A model generated the notes under the pieces. The model made no database searches and was not told where the DNA came from. It saw nothing but the letters and a program-made list of their open reading frames with translations. Shown here piece by piece: positions 1 to 12,984 of a stretch of DNA of 64,000 nt (its first letter is position 1; every line of letters begins with the position of its first letter). The position numbers and the translations under genes are program-made. This DNA comes from Anaeramoeba ignava (lineage: Eukaryota > Metamonada > Anaeramoebidae), in the NCBI GenBank assembly GCA_028826165.1, contig JAPDFW010000077.1, positions 324,501 to 388,500 of the forward strand, given 5' to 3'.

Positions 1-1378
1 TTCTGGAAAAAATTCAATTTACTTATTAACTTTAAATCAAAATGCTTATGGAATTGGAGATAATCAATTTGGTCAACTTGGTTTTGATTCTAAAACACTT
101 AATAAAACAGAAAAACCAATTTTAATGATGAAAAATGTTTCTAAAATATTTTCAGGATTTTCAAATCATATTTTTCTTTTAAATTCAAATCAAGAATTAT
201 TTGGATGTGGATATAATTATTATGGTCAAATTGGATTAGGAGAATCAAGAATAGAAACAACAATCAATAAATTAACCAAAATCCAAAATATTCCAAAAGG
301 TAAAATAATTGATATTCAATCTGGAATTAACCATTCGATAATGTTGATTGAAAATGAAATTGAAGATGAAAATCAAAATCCAAAAAGAAAACTTTATTCA
401 TGTGGAGATTATCGATATAATGGACTTGGCAAAGATGGTCGTGAAGATACTTATGAATTTACTGAAATCAAATCATCTTTATTTGAAGATGATGATAATG
501 TTATTGATTTTTCTATTGGAAATACTCATACTTTGATTTTAACTTCCAATTCAAAATTGATTGGATTTGGAGGTAATTTATATGGTGAATTAGGAACTGG
601 AGATACAAAATATCAATTAATTCCAATTCAAATCGAACTTCCTAAATTAAGATTTAATGAAGATATTTCCAATTATCATATTTCTTGTGGATATTACAAA
701 TCATTTCTTTATTATTCTCCTTCTTCTTTTTCCAATCTTGAAGAAGATTTGATAAAATTATTTGAAAGAAAAGAATTTTGTGATATTTCATTTAAAACCA
801 AAAATGGAGAAATAATTAAAGCTCATAAATTAATATTGAAATATAGATTAAATCAAAATCAAAATCAAATTGAAAAACTTCAAGAAATTATTTCAAAAAA
901 ATCAATTAAAGAATCAAATCAAATATTTGAAATGATTTATTCAAATAATTCCAAAATAAATCCAAAATTATATTCTGAAATTAAAGAAATTATAAATTCA
1001 AATGAAAAAATTGAAGAAACGATGAAAAAAATTTATTTAAATGAAAATGAAAAAGATTTTATTATTGAAAGAAAAGAAAAACAATATAAATTTCCTAAAT
1101 TAATATTAATAATGAGAAGTGAATTATATCGAGGAATGTTTTTATCTGTAACTGAAGATAAATCTAATAAAGTTACAGATTATAGTGAATTAAGTAATAA
1201 ATCATTTCAAATATTTGAATATTGGATTTATTCAAATCAAATTAAAGATGGAATTCAAATTACAAAAAAAATAATTAATGAAATTCAAATAGGAATTGAT
1301 TATTTTCAATTAAATCAAACAAATCCAAATTTATTTGATTTATTAATTAAGAAATTTAATAATCAAAATCAAAATTAA
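1..1378 (+). CDS. RCC1-BTB fusion protein, 3' part (5' end outside window)
   Basis: The reading frame is open from base 2, so the gene starts upstream of the window; about 459 residues are visible. The first part has RCC1-type beta-propeller blades (Gly-rich 'GxGxNxxGQLG' and 'HSIMLIEN' patterns). After a short linker comes a BTB-like segment ('EFCDISFKT', '[10 protein letters not shown]') and then a second BTB-like half ('[17 protein letters not shown]', '[12 protein letters not shown]'). RCC1-BTB proteins are usually propeller adaptors; BTB domains commonly dimerise or bind Cullin-3, so a ubiquitin-ligase adaptor role is a family-level inference. Four close paralogues lie at 38842, 41554, 61244 and 63578. 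The C-terminus here is NQNQN then TAA and lacks the CLIF ending of three paralogues. Domain call is sure; partner and function are not. Confidence 0.9.
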   Translation, partial: SGKNSIYLLTLNQNAYGIGDNQFGQLGFDSKTLNKTEKPILMMKNVSKIFSGFSNHIFLLNSNQELFGCGYNYYGQIGLGESRIETTINKLTKIQNIPKGKIIDIQSGINHSIMLIENEIEDENQNPKRKLYSCGDYRYNGLGKDGREDTYEFTEIKSSLFEDDDNVIDFSIGNTHTLILTSNSKLIGFGGNLYGELGTGDTKYQLIPIQIELPKLRFNEDISNYHISCGYYKSFLYYSPSSFSNLEEDLIKLFERKEFCDISFKTKNGEIIKAHKLILKYRLNQNQNQIEKLQEIISKKSIKESNQIFEMIYSNNSKINPKLYSEIKEIINSNEKIEETMKKIYLNENEKDFIIERKEKQYKFPKLILIMRSELYRGMFLSVTEDKSNKVTDYSELSNKSFQIFEYWIYSNQIKDGIQITKKIINEIQIGIDYFQLNQTNPNLFDLLIKKFNNQNQN

Positions 1379-1567
1379 AATTAAAATTAATTAAAATTAA
1401 AATCAAAATTAAAATTAAAATTAAAATTAATTAATCAAAATTAAAAATAAAATTAAAATTAAAATTAAAATTAAAATTAAAATCAAAATTAAAATCAAAA
1501 TCAAAATTAAAATCAAAATTAAAAAATATTCTTGAATGATTTCTTCTTTATTTTATGGAAATTCAAT
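1379..1567. repeat. (TAAAAT)n convergent intergenic spacer
   Basis: A 189-bp spacer between the 3' ends of two convergent genes, made almost wholly of the hexamer TAAAAT with scattered CAAAAT units. It directly continues the CAAAAT units that encode the last NQ residues of the upstream gene; the stop codon is a CAA-to-TAA variant of the hexamer. Confidence 0.7.
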
Positions 1568-4500
1568 TTATAAATTTTCATTTTCATTTTCATTCTTTTC
1601 ATTAATATACTTTAAAAGAGAATAAACAAGACTCCTAAAATCAAGTTTTTCTTCAATATTCGCTTTTTTTTCATACCAATCTTTAAATTCATTTTCTAAC
1701 AATTCTTGCCAATTATCCAAATATTTTTGTTCAGGAAATTGAATTGAATTTTTTTCAATAACTTCATTAAATTGATTGAATATTTTTGCAAATTTAGATA
1801 CTTTTTTATGACTGACTTTTCCAAACCACTCCATAACAAAATCAAACGAAGGTTTTCGATCCAAAAGTTGAATGAATTCAGATCCTTTAAGAACATCAAG
1901 AATATCTTGATGTTTTTGTTTTTCCGCAGTTTTGATTTGATTTTTTTTGTATTTGATTCTTTCTTTCATTTCATTGAGAAAAACAAAAAAAATAATAACA
2001 ATTCCAATCCAAATCAAAATCAAAACAATAAATTCAACAATTTCTTTTGTTTCGGAATCACCTGATTCATTTGAACGAAAAACAAAGCTAGAAAGCATGA
2101 CAATTTCAAGAACACTGAGTAAAATCAACTCAGTTCTATTTCTTCCTTTTGTATCATAAGGTTCAAAAACCGCTTGTAAAATAATTGCAACCAAAAGAAT
2201 AAGAATCAACAATCTAATTTGTAAATCCGCAATAAAATTGAAATAAAGCAAAACAAACACAAAAATAGCCTTTCTCGCCATAACAACCAATTCCCAAAAG
2301 AACCACTCTCTTCGGAATCTTGAGCATAGCAAACTGAGTCTTGAATCGAAAACTTTTTCAGTGTGATATTTACTGTGGTAAACAAGCATAAAGATAATCA
2401 AAGCAGGAATCCCAATTACATAAAGAAATCCAAAAATAGCGCCTGGAATAACCATTTTTTTCCACCACGGATCATTATAGCATCGATAGCTTGGCGCTGC
2501 ATTCAATGTGTAAACTCCGTTTGCTTGTTTTGTGCAGGAAAATAAAGTGAATATCCATTGACATAAAAACAAATAAGCTAAAAAACAAAAAGCAACAAAT
2601 GCATTCAGAAAACTGGAATATAATTTTTCTGCTGATGAATTTCCGTGTGTGAAGAATTTGCTAATTTGAAACCGTATCCATGAAAAAGGATACAAATATT
2701 TGTTTGTTGTTCTTCTTGTTGGCTTTGCACAAAAATTGGGGAATTTTTCTGAGAATTTTGATCCACATTTTCTTATTATTATTGAATGAAGCTGAATAAC
2801 AAGGAAGAGAAATGCAAACAGTATAACAATCACAACAGGAACAAGAACTACTGAGAACCATTTGATTGTGAATGATATTGAAAGGCTGCATTCAGGAGCA
2901 AGAAAATCAATATTGAAATTAAAAAAAGACAAACTATTCAAAAAACTTTGAGTTCTTGAAGGCCAAGATACTTGCATTTTGGGAAGTGTTGCCAAGATTT
3001 GGAAAAACGATAATGCAATACTTAAACTCCCAAAATACGATCTTGCTTTGCTTCTTGCGATTATGACCAACAGGATGGCGAATAAAACCAAAATAATTCC
3101 AGCAATATATAATCTTTTTTTTGAATTAGTTGGACATTTTTGACATCTTGAAGAGAATTTATAATATCCTTTTGAACATTCTGAGCAGATAACTCCTTGA
3201 TATCCCAATTTTGAATTACAAGTTTCTTTATTTCCTCCTGGACATGCTTCAAATGGATCGCATTTATAGAAAATCAGGTTTTGATCTGCCCAATATCCTT
3301 GATCTACTTTGGGTTCATTCATTCCTGGTTCATTACAAATCCCTCCTTTTGGACATGATTTACAATCTTCTCCTGGGTTTCCATACATTCCTTCTTTGCA
3401 AACACATTCATTAATTGTTGATGAACCTTGACTAAAAGTGATTGTATTTGAAGGACATCTTTTACAAGTTGATTGACCTAAATCAAAATCAATTAAAATT
3501 CATTTATAAAATTAAAATTCATTTATAAAATTCATTTATAAAATTAAAATTAATTTATAAAATTAAAATTAATTTATAAAATTCATTTATAAAATTAAAA
3601 TTCATTTATAAAATTAAAATTAATATTAATATTTACCCATCTCGTCTTGATAATAAAACATCCCACATGGAAAACAAAATGTTGCTCCATTTGAAGATGA
3701 ATAAGAACCAGCTGGACAAACAAGACATGGTGATGCTTCTTTACGATTATAAGTACCAACTTTACAATACTCACAAGTTGATGAAGATGTTGTTTCTCTT
3801 CCAATCCCACATTTCTTACAAGAACTAGAACCATTAGTATTTGAATAATATCCTTGAGGGCAAATTGAACATGATTCTGATCCATTTTGTGAGGAATAAG
3901 TTCCGATTGGACATACTTCACAAGATATTGAACCAATTGAAGCTGAAAAACTTCCTGATTCACATAAACTACATTTTGGAGATCCTGTCTTGTTTGCATA
4001 AGATCCTAATGAACAACTTTCACAATAAAAAGATGCTCTTTTTGATGAAAAAGAACCTTGTGAACAAGCTTGACATTCAGAATATAAATCAGATGAAAAA
4101 TATCCACTTTCACATCCCATAAAAATATACTTAATTTCTTCATTTGTTACATTAATTCTAAAATTTTAAAAAAAATTTAAAATTTAAAATTTAAAATTAA
4201 CCTTTCTTGTTTTTGGAAAAATTTTTTTTTTACTCAAATTTTTTGGATAAATCATTAAGTTCAAGCGTTGAAAAATTATTATCAAGAATTCCTTCAAAAA
4301 TCATAATTGGAAATTCATCTCCAAGTTTTGGTTGAAAAAGATTAAATGAAAAATATACATCAAGTAAACCTGTTAAATAAACACTTCCTGAATTGAATCT
4401 AATTTCTGTTTCATTTCCTTTTTGAATTTCAACTTGAAATGAACTGTTTTCTGATGATAAAAAATTTCCTGAAAAAGTGAAGCTTCCAATAATATTAAAT

Positions 4501-7500
4501 TCTCCAAAATTTTTCATTTCTTGAAATGATATTAATTTTGAACTTTTCAAATTTGAAAATATCGCATTCCCATAATTTTCGAAATTATTTGTAATTGAAG
4601 CACTTCCTCCTAAATAAAAAGTTCCAAAATTTTTAAGAGATTCAAAATATATGTCTGAATTTTCAAAATGAAGATATAAATTATTGATAATGTTTGTTTG
4701 AATAATTCCAGAAAGTGAAGTGAAATTTCCATTGTTAATAATTGAACTAAATCCATCATTTCCTTGAATTGAAGCTGAAGAATTTGAAATTTCAAAATTT
4801 GATGAAATGGTAATTTGTGAATTATTCATTTGGATTGAAGCATCAATTAATAATGTAGAATCACTCAAAATTTGAGAATCTAAAAATGAGATATTTCCTG
4901 TTGAAAAAATTGCATTGGAATAAATAAGATTTATTGAAATAATCTCTCCATTTGTGCAAATAAATGAATTTTTCACTTGTAAAGATTGTAAATTATCCCC
5001 AATAATCGATCCACCAAACAAATTAAAATTATCCAATTCCATTGTATCATTTTGTTGTAAATAAATTGCACTTCCACTTTGATTTTGAGTAAGAGAGCCA
5101 TTAATAAGCAAGAATCCATTCAAATAGATATTTTTTTCATTGTAAATATCTCCTTCAAAAATAAAAGGAATCGATTCTTGAAGTTTTGAATTTTGATAAG
5201 TTAAATTCTGTGGAAGTGAAATGAAATAAAAAGTTCCATAATTATTCACTGTAAAAAATCCATTTTTTGAAATATTATTCAAAAATCCCAATTCGCCTTG
5301 ATTGTTGATTTCTGCATTTTCAAATGTAATTCCTGATCCAAATTGCATTTTTCCAAAATTGTTGAAAGTTGAATTGAGAATTATTGTTGAAAAATTGAAA
5401 TTCATAGTCACATTTTCATAAAAAGTAATAAAGAGATTCTGAATTTGATAATTTTGGAAATCAAAATTTGAATAAATCAAAATGTGAGGAATAATAATTT
5501 GGCAATCATTGAAAATATCAAGATTATTAACTGATATTTCATTCTCACTTTCAAAAATAGAATCTTGAATTGATAAATCATCAAAAGTGATATTAGTTGT
5601 TGATTGATTGAAATAAATCAATGAATAATTGGAAATGGTAACTTTCCCTCCTTCAAAAACTTGAAAACAACTTCCGCTAAAACTCAAATTAATTGAATTT
5701 AATTCTAAATCAAAACATCCTTCAATTCCTCCTGAAAGAACTTCAATAGTTGACAGATGATCTCCAAAAATTTGGATTGATTGTGATTCAAAATGGGTTG
5801 AATCTCCATCCAATAAAGAAAGGGATGAATTTTGCAAATCAAGAAATCCACTTATATTAAAGATGTTTGAAGTTAAATGAATATTTGAAATTGAGGAATT
5901 TTCAATTTTGGAAACTAAAGAATAATAATTTTCTTGAGAATTCTTTAAAGATAAACGAGCATTTTGAATTAAAAAGTTTTCAATTTGTGAAAGGGATTCA
6001 ATTTCAATTAATAAAGATGAATTTATTAATTCCAAAGATCCTTCGAGATGAATCAAATCAAGATCAATATTCTCAAGACAATCTTCAAAAGAAATCCAAA
6101 TTGAGGAAGGAATTGCGATTTCTGTTGCATTTATAGTTGAATTTTGGAAAGATAAACTGAGATTTGAAGAAATGGGATGTTGGAAATCAACATTGGAATT
6201 AATAAAAAAAGATTGAGAATTGTTAGATTGAAAAGAGCCAAAATTTGGAGTATTAACAATAAAATGAGTTTCATAAAATTGATCTTGATCAGTTAAAAAT
6301 GAATCTGAAATTTGGATTGAATTTGTAATTGATCCATAAATTTGAGAATTTTTTGAATAGAAATAACTAGTAGTTAATTGAGGAGTTTTTAAGTATAAAA
6401 TTGTTTCTGAAACAATAAATGTAAGATCTGATGGCGAGACAATTAGTGATTCAGAATTTATATGAAAAGTTGAGTTTTCAAATTCAATAATTGATGAATT
6501 AATAAGATAAATGGATTCAAAATATCCTTGGAAATATACTTTTGAATTGGAAACTAGATTATTGATTAAAACCCAATTAATTGAATAAATTTCGCAATCA
6601 TTTTGACAAGTTATATTATTAATTGAAATATTTTTTGATAAACTAAATTTAATCTGAGAATTATCAAATAAAAGAAGAGAATCTATTGAATCTTGAACAA
6701 TTCCTTGAATATCTAAATTTGCATCTTGTAAAAATAATTGAGATTGAACATCAATTTCAGATATTTGAAATGAACCATGAATAAATCCTGATTGATCTCC
6801 TGTTACTTGAACATTTTGAATAGAAACACTATTCTCAAATTGAAAATAAGCATTGTCTAAAAAAACCTGAGAAATTAAATAAGGTTGATCAATACTCGAA
6901 ACTGAAAAATTTGAATTTTGAATCCAAATTGATAGATTTGAAGAAGTATAAAGAGAAGAAATATCTATTGATTTTTGGATTGTAAAATTAGATTCTGATT
7001 GTGATCCGAAAAATTGATTTATTGAAAGAGGGATATTTGAAGATAAATTTGAATTATCATGCAAATATAAATGAGTAATTGGAAAATTTCCTTCTCCAAA
7101 AATGAGAGAATCACCATAAACATTAACAGTACTAGCATAAGAAGAGTCAAAGTTATCAATTTCCAGAGAACCATTATTGATACTTATTGAGGAAAAATTT
7201 GAATCAATAGAAACAAGATCGCCAGTAAGTATTAAAGAAATTGGGACTTGAGAATGAATAGAGATATTATTTTTATCTTCCAAAGAAAGTAGTCTTGGAT
7301 TATTAATAATGATAGACATTGAAGAAGGATTATTTGAAGGGATAATAAGTGAAGAATTTAGTTTTGTTGCTGAAGGGTTTTGCATAGAAAGAAAAAGATC
7401 CGAAACATGGGAAACGGAAACTGTTTCAATCTCACTATCAGTTACTGAAAATAAAGGTTGTGATGTTGTTGTCCAACAATTACCAATATTTGTGAAATCT

Positions 7501-8728
7501 GAGTCTTCAAGATGAACAAATGAAGAATCAGTAAGTGTGAAGGCAGGACAAGGATTTAAAAGAGTTGGGATATTTTTTTTTGTTAATAAAGGATGAAGAA
7601 ATTTGATTGTACCATAAAAATATACTTCGGATGAGATTATCTGTGTTTTCATATCAGTAAAATCAAATTCAAAACCAGTTGCATTAAAAACGATATTTCT
7701 AGAATTTTGAATCTGAATTAAAATATTTATTTTGATTTTGATTTAATATTTTGATTTATTTTGATTTAAATATTTTTAATTTAATTGAAATGTGGAATGT
7801 AAATAAATTAAAATATTTATTTTGATTTAAATTAAAATATTTCAATTTATTTTGATTAAATATTTTTAATTTAATTGAAATGTGGAATGTAAATAAATTA
7901 AAATATTTATTTTGATTTAAATTAAAATATTTATTTTGATTTAAATTAAAATATTTCAATTTATTTTGATTTAAATTAAAATATTTCAATTTATTTTGAT
8001 TTAAATATTTCAATTTAATTGAAATGAGGAATGTAAATAAATTAAAATATTTATTTTGATTTAAATTAAAATATTTCAATTTAATTGAAATGAGGAATGT
8101 AAATAAAGAAATCAAAAATACTGTTAATTGACTTGATAAAGAAAAACTTAATGTATGAGAAAGAAGATTGCATAATAAATCAAGAGGAGCTGGTAATTCT
8201 CCATAAAAAGTAACCTAAATTTAAAAAAAAAAACAAAATTAAAATTAAATTACAAATTGATCCATTTGGAATTAATTTTGAAATAGTCAAAATAATTAAA
8301 TTTTGAATAAAAATCTTACATTTTCAACATTATTTAAATTAGCTTCGCCTGAAAGAATAGTATAAGTAGTAATTGCAATACAACAAGTTCTTAAATGAAC
8401 TTCTGAATTAGATTGAATTGCACTCCAAGTAAAATTTAATGGACAAAAATCTTTAAAAAAAAAAAAAAATCAACAAAAAGAAAAATTTATAAAAAATAAA
8501 AAAGCAAAAAAAGCAAACAAGAAAAATTACTTACAAACAACATTATAATTGGAAGTTGTGAAAAGGATTAGTAAATTCTATTTAAAATGTAATTGATCAA
8601 GTTTTTTTTTTTTGTTTTTTGATTTTTGATTTTAAAAGAAGTTAAAAATAATTCTTTTTCTTCTTCTTTTTTTTTAATTTAATTTAACTTACAAAAAAAA
8701 GAAAGAGTAAAAGAGATTTAAGTAACAT
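1568..8728 (-). CDS. large multi-pass membrane protein with beta-helix-like ectodomain and Cys-rich (ephrin-receptor/GCC-like) modules
   Basis: Seven exons: 8728-8693, 8577-8535, 8450-8320, 8214-8122, 7712-4234, 4157-3637, 3477-1568 (6213 nt, 2070 residues; introns gt..ag with matching phases). Residues 1-24 are a hydrophobic signal peptide (MLLKSLLLFLFF, then NLLILFTT). About residues 80-1260 are Ser/Asn/Ile-rich short repeats with many N-glycosylation sequons, typical of a right-handed beta-helix. Residues ~1270-1550 hold Cys-rich modules of the CxxCxxGxYS type plus 'GYQGVICSECSKGYY'. About 8-9 hydrophobic helices span ~1556-1945, followed by a charged cytoplasmic tail of ~125 residues. This layout occurs in protist surface proteins annotated through ephrin-receptor-like or polymorphic-membrane-protein domains; role in adhesion or sensing is inferred. 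No enzyme motif seen. Exon 1 (36 nt) and exon 2 (43 nt) are tiny but keep frame and complete the signal peptide. Confidence 0.85.
7713..8121 (-). repeat. intronic AT repeat (AAATATTTATTTTGATTTAAATT-like units)
   Basis: Intron 4 of the large membrane-protein gene. It consists of reiterated AAATATTT / ATTTTGATTT blocks interleaved with three copies of a TTTACATTCC-containing segment (read on the minus strand). It is open in one frame, but splicing GTATTT...TTCAG joins the flanking exons in phase 0 and reads through cleanly, so I treat it as intron. Confidence 0.7.
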
Positions 8729-9190
8729 CTGTGTATAAAAAAAAAACAAATTAAATTTAAATTTGCAAATCAAGAAGAATAAAAGAGAAAAATGATTTTT
8801 TAAAAAAAAAAAATTAAAAGAAGAGAGATCTTTAACTTAAAAAATAAATTGAAAGAGTGAATTATGAATAAAACAAAAAAATTTTTTTTTCTTTTTGTTT
8901 TATTTTTAATTTTAATTTTTAATTTTAATTTTATTTGTGGTTATTAAGTTAATTCTTTGCTGGAATCTTTTTATTTTATTTAAATTTTTGATCAAAATTT
9001 ATAATTATTTCTTACTTTTTTTATTTATTTATTTATTTATTTATTTAAATTAATCTATTAATTTGATAATTTGATCTAAATTCAAATTAATTAGAAAAGT
9101 TAAAAAAATTTAGCAAATCTATTCTTGTTTAATTTTGAAGATTTGTAATAAGATCTTTAACAAAAATTTTTTGCTTTTTTTTTTTAATTT
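8729..9190. other. upstream region of the membrane-protein gene, no gene seen
   Basis: About 460 bp of A- and T-runs, including a short (TTTA)n block near 9015-9045. No open frame with coding character and no RNA gene recognised. It should contain the promoter of the minus-strand gene starting at 8728, but no clear core element can be singled out. Confidence 0.5.
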
Positions 9191-11860
9191 TATCAATTAA
9201 ATTTATTCAATCCAAAATTCAATTCAATATTTAATATTCAATTCAATATTTAATTTAATATTTAATTCAATTCAATATTTAATATTCAATTCAATTTTTA
9301 ATTTAATATTCAATTCAATATTTAATATTCAATTCAATTTAATATTTAATCCAATATTCAATTTTTAATTCAATATTCAATATTTAATATTTAATTTAAT
9401 TCAATTCAATATTTAATTCAATTCAATTCAATATTTAATTCAATATTCAATTCAATTCAATATTTAATTCAATATTCAATTCAATATTTAATATTTAATT
9501 TAATATTTAATTCAATTTAATATTTAATATTTAATATTCAATTCAATATTTAATATTTAATATTTAATTTAATATTCAATATTTAATAATTAATTCAATA
9601 TTTAATATTTAATATTTAATTCAATTCAATATTTAATTTAATATTCAATTCAATTCAAATATTTAATATTTAATTTAATTTAATATTCAATCCAATTCAA
9701 TATTTAATATTTAATATTTAATTCAATATTTAATATTCAATTCAATATTAAAAATTCAATATTTAATATTTAATTTTCAATATTTAATATTTAATTCAAT
9801 TCAATCATATTTAATATTCAATTCAATATTTAATATTTAATTCAATATTTAATATTTAATTCAATTCAATTCAATATTTAATTCAATTCAATATTTAATT
9901 CAATCCAATTCAATATTTAATTCCAATCCAATTCAATATTTTAATATTCAATTTAATATTTAATTCAATATTCAATATTTAATTCAATATTCAATTCAAT
10001 TCAATTCAATTCAATATTTAATATTTGAATTCAATTTAATATTTAATATTTAATTCAATATTTAATATTTAATTCAATTCAATATTTAATATTTAATTCA
10101 ATTCAATATTTAATATTCAATATTTATTTAATTCAATTCAATATTTATTTAATATTCAATATTCAATTCAATTCAATATTTAATATTCAATATTCAAATT
10201 CAATATTTATTCAATTCAATTCAATTTATTCAATTTAATATTTCATTCAATATTTAATATTTAATTTCAATTTAATTCAATTTAATATTTAATTCAATTT
10301 AATATTTAATTCAATTTAATTCAATTTAATATTCAATTCAATATTTAATTCAATATTTAATATTTAATATTCAATATTTATTCAATCAATATTCAATTCA
10401 ATATTCAATATTATTCATTTTTTAATATTTTATTATTTAATATTCAATTCAATTCAATATTTAATTCAATTCAATTCAATATTTAATATTCAATATTTAA
10501 TTCAATTCAATATTCAATTCAATATTTAATTCAATTCAATATTTAATATTCAATATTCAATATTCAATTTAATATTTAATTCAATTTAATATTTAATTCA
10601 ATTTAATATTTAATTCAATATTCAATTCAATTTAATATTTAATATTCAATATTTAATTAAATATTTAATTCAATATTTAATTTAATATTTAATTTAATAT
10701 TTAATTTAATATTTAATTCAATTTAATATTTAATATTCAATATTTAATTCAATATTTAATTCAATATTTAATTTAATATTCAATATTCAATTCAATATTT
10801 AATATTCAATTTAATATTCAATATTTAATTCAATATTTAATTCAATTCAATATTCAATTCAATTCAATTCAATATTCAATTCAATATTTAATTCAATATT
10901 TAATTCAATATTTAATTCAATATTCAATTTAATATTTAATTCAATTCAATTCAATATTTAATTCAATATTTAATTCAATATTTAATATTCAATTTTTAAT
11001 TTAATATTCAATTCAATATTTAATTCAATATTTAATTCAATATTTAATATTCAATTCAATATTTAATTTAATATTTAATTCAATATTTAATATTCAATTC
11101 AATATATTTAATTTTAATGTGAATTCAATATTTAATATTTAATATTTAATATTTAATATTCAATTCAATATTTAATATTCAATATTTAATATTTAATATT
11201 TAATATTCAATTCAATATTCAATATTCAATATTCAATATTCAATTTAATTCAATTCAATTCAATATTTAATATTTAATATTTAATATTTAATATCAATTC
11301 AATATTTAATATTTAATATTTAATATTTAATTCAATTCAATATTTAATATTTAATTCAATTCAATATTTAATATTCAATATTTAATATTTAATTCAATTT
11401 AATATTTAATTCAATTTAATATTTAATTCAATTTAATTCAATTTAATATTTAATTCAATTTAATATTTAATTCAATTTAATTCAATTTAATATTCAATTC
11501 AATATTTAATTCAATATTTAATATTTAATATTCAATTCAATTCAATATTTAATTCAATTTAATATTTAATTCAATATTTAATATTCAATATTTAATATTT
11601 AATTCAATATTTAGTATTTAATATTCAATATTTAATTCAATTCAATATTTAATTCAATTCAATATTTAATATTTAATATTCAATTCAATATTAAATTCAA
11701 TTCAATATTAAATTCAATATTTAATTTAATATTTAATATTTAATTCAATTCAATTTTTAATTCAATATTTAATATTCAATTCAATATTCAATTCAATTCA
11801 ATTCAATATTCAATTCAATATTTAATATTCAATTTTTAATTTAATATTCAATTCAAATAA
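9191..11860. repeat. 2.7-kb degenerate array of TTCAA and TATTTAA units
   Basis: Nearly continuous array built from two short words, TTCAA (5 bp) and TATTTAA / TATTCAA (7 bp), in ever-changing order, with almost no other sequence and hardly any G. Every frame is interrupted by TAA. It separates the membrane-protein gene (5' end at 8728) from the 3' end of the KDEL receptor gene (11993). No gene, tRNA or transposon end is visible within it. Confidence 0.85.
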
Positions 11861-11992
11861 AATTCGAAATTATTCTTGAATTGATTTATTTCTATCTTTT
11901 TTTTTTCCATTCGATCATCAAAGAAAAAAAAATCAAAAGTAGTTAAAAGGATCAATTTGAAAAGAAAAAAAAGAATGAAAAAAGTAAAGAAA

Positions 11993-12713
11993 TCATTTTG
12001 GAAGAGAAAGTCTTTTTCCTTCAAATTTAGCTTTAAAATAATAATAGGCAAAATCTGAATAAATAGCAGTTTGTATAATGCCACACATCCAGACAACCCA
12101 AGCTCTATAATGGTTTTCAGTAATCAAACGCCATATCCAGTTTAGTAAATAAAGAGCTCTATAACCACCAAGTGTAATAACATAATTAGAAGTTAAAGTT
12201 TCAATTTCACCTTCACTTCTCTGTAACAAAAATAACTGCGGCAAACTGGCAACAGCCTCAAGAAAAATTGAAAAGGTCCATAATATCTGAAAGTTTATTA
12301 AGACGGATTAATTTGTGATTTTTTTTTTGAAAAATTTGATTTCATTTTTTTGGATTTACTTCTAATAGTGAATACTCATCGGTAAAAATAAGAGCTAAAA
12401 CGGCGGAAGGAGCAATTAAAAATACAACACGAAATGTATCGAGTCTTTTTGAATATGATCGATTATATTTGTAGCGTATCAAGTACACTATTATTACAGA
12501 GGATGAAATGAAGAATATTTTAAAGATGATATTGTAAAATCCGCCGGAAAGTGTCAATAAATCTAAATAACGAGTTATGAAAACAAGAGCGTAAATTTCA
12601 TGACTTTTGAGTGAAACTCCTGCACATGATTTTTGTGAAATTATTTTCATTAAAAGTATTAATATTGATGATAAATGAAGAAAATCTGCTGCGAGTCGAA
12701 AAATGTTGTACAT
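11993..12713 (-). CDS. ERD2: ER lumen protein-retaining receptor (KDEL receptor, ERD2 family)
   Basis: Two exons, 12713-12360 and 12286-11993 (phase 0, intron starting GTAAAT and ending TTTCAG), give 215 residues; human KDEL receptors are 212. The start MYNIFRLAADFLHLSSI matches the family start. Family landmarks present: 'SCAGVSLKSHEIYALVF', 'RYLDL', 'DTFRV', 'ILWTFSIFLEAVASLPQ' spanning the splice junction, 'GGYRALYLLNWIWR' and the end 'GKRLSLPK' (a lysine-containing COPI-type tail). Seven-helix Golgi/ER receptor that binds the C-terminal KDEL-type signal of escaped ER proteins and returns them via COPI vesicles. The alternative open frames over exon 2 are shadows. Identification is near certain. 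Confidence 0.97.
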
Positions 12714-12984
12714 TTTGATTTTATTATTATTTTTGTTTCTAATTTGAAATTTTAAATTTATAATTTTTAATTTTTTTATTTTTAAATTTTTTTAAATTAT
12801 TTTATTCAAAATACGTGGTTTAAAATTTATAGGAAAATATAATTAAAAAAAAAATGAAAAAATGAAAAAATTTTTTTTAATTTTCTTTTTATTAATTTAT
12901 TTTTTTTAGTAAAATTTTAAAAAAATTAATAATTTTTTTTTTCCTTTTTTCTTTTTAAAAAAGGGAATCATTTTTAATTAGATT

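Noticed and set aside
7756-8115. 119-codon minus-strand frame of Leu/Asn/Phe repeats
   Set aside because: It is intron 4 of the large membrane-protein gene; splicing joins the flanks in phase and the frame has no ATG start.
11848-12096. Minus-strand open frame overlapping the KDEL receptor end
   Set aside because: Overlaps exon 2 of a certain gene in another frame and runs into low-complexity sequence.
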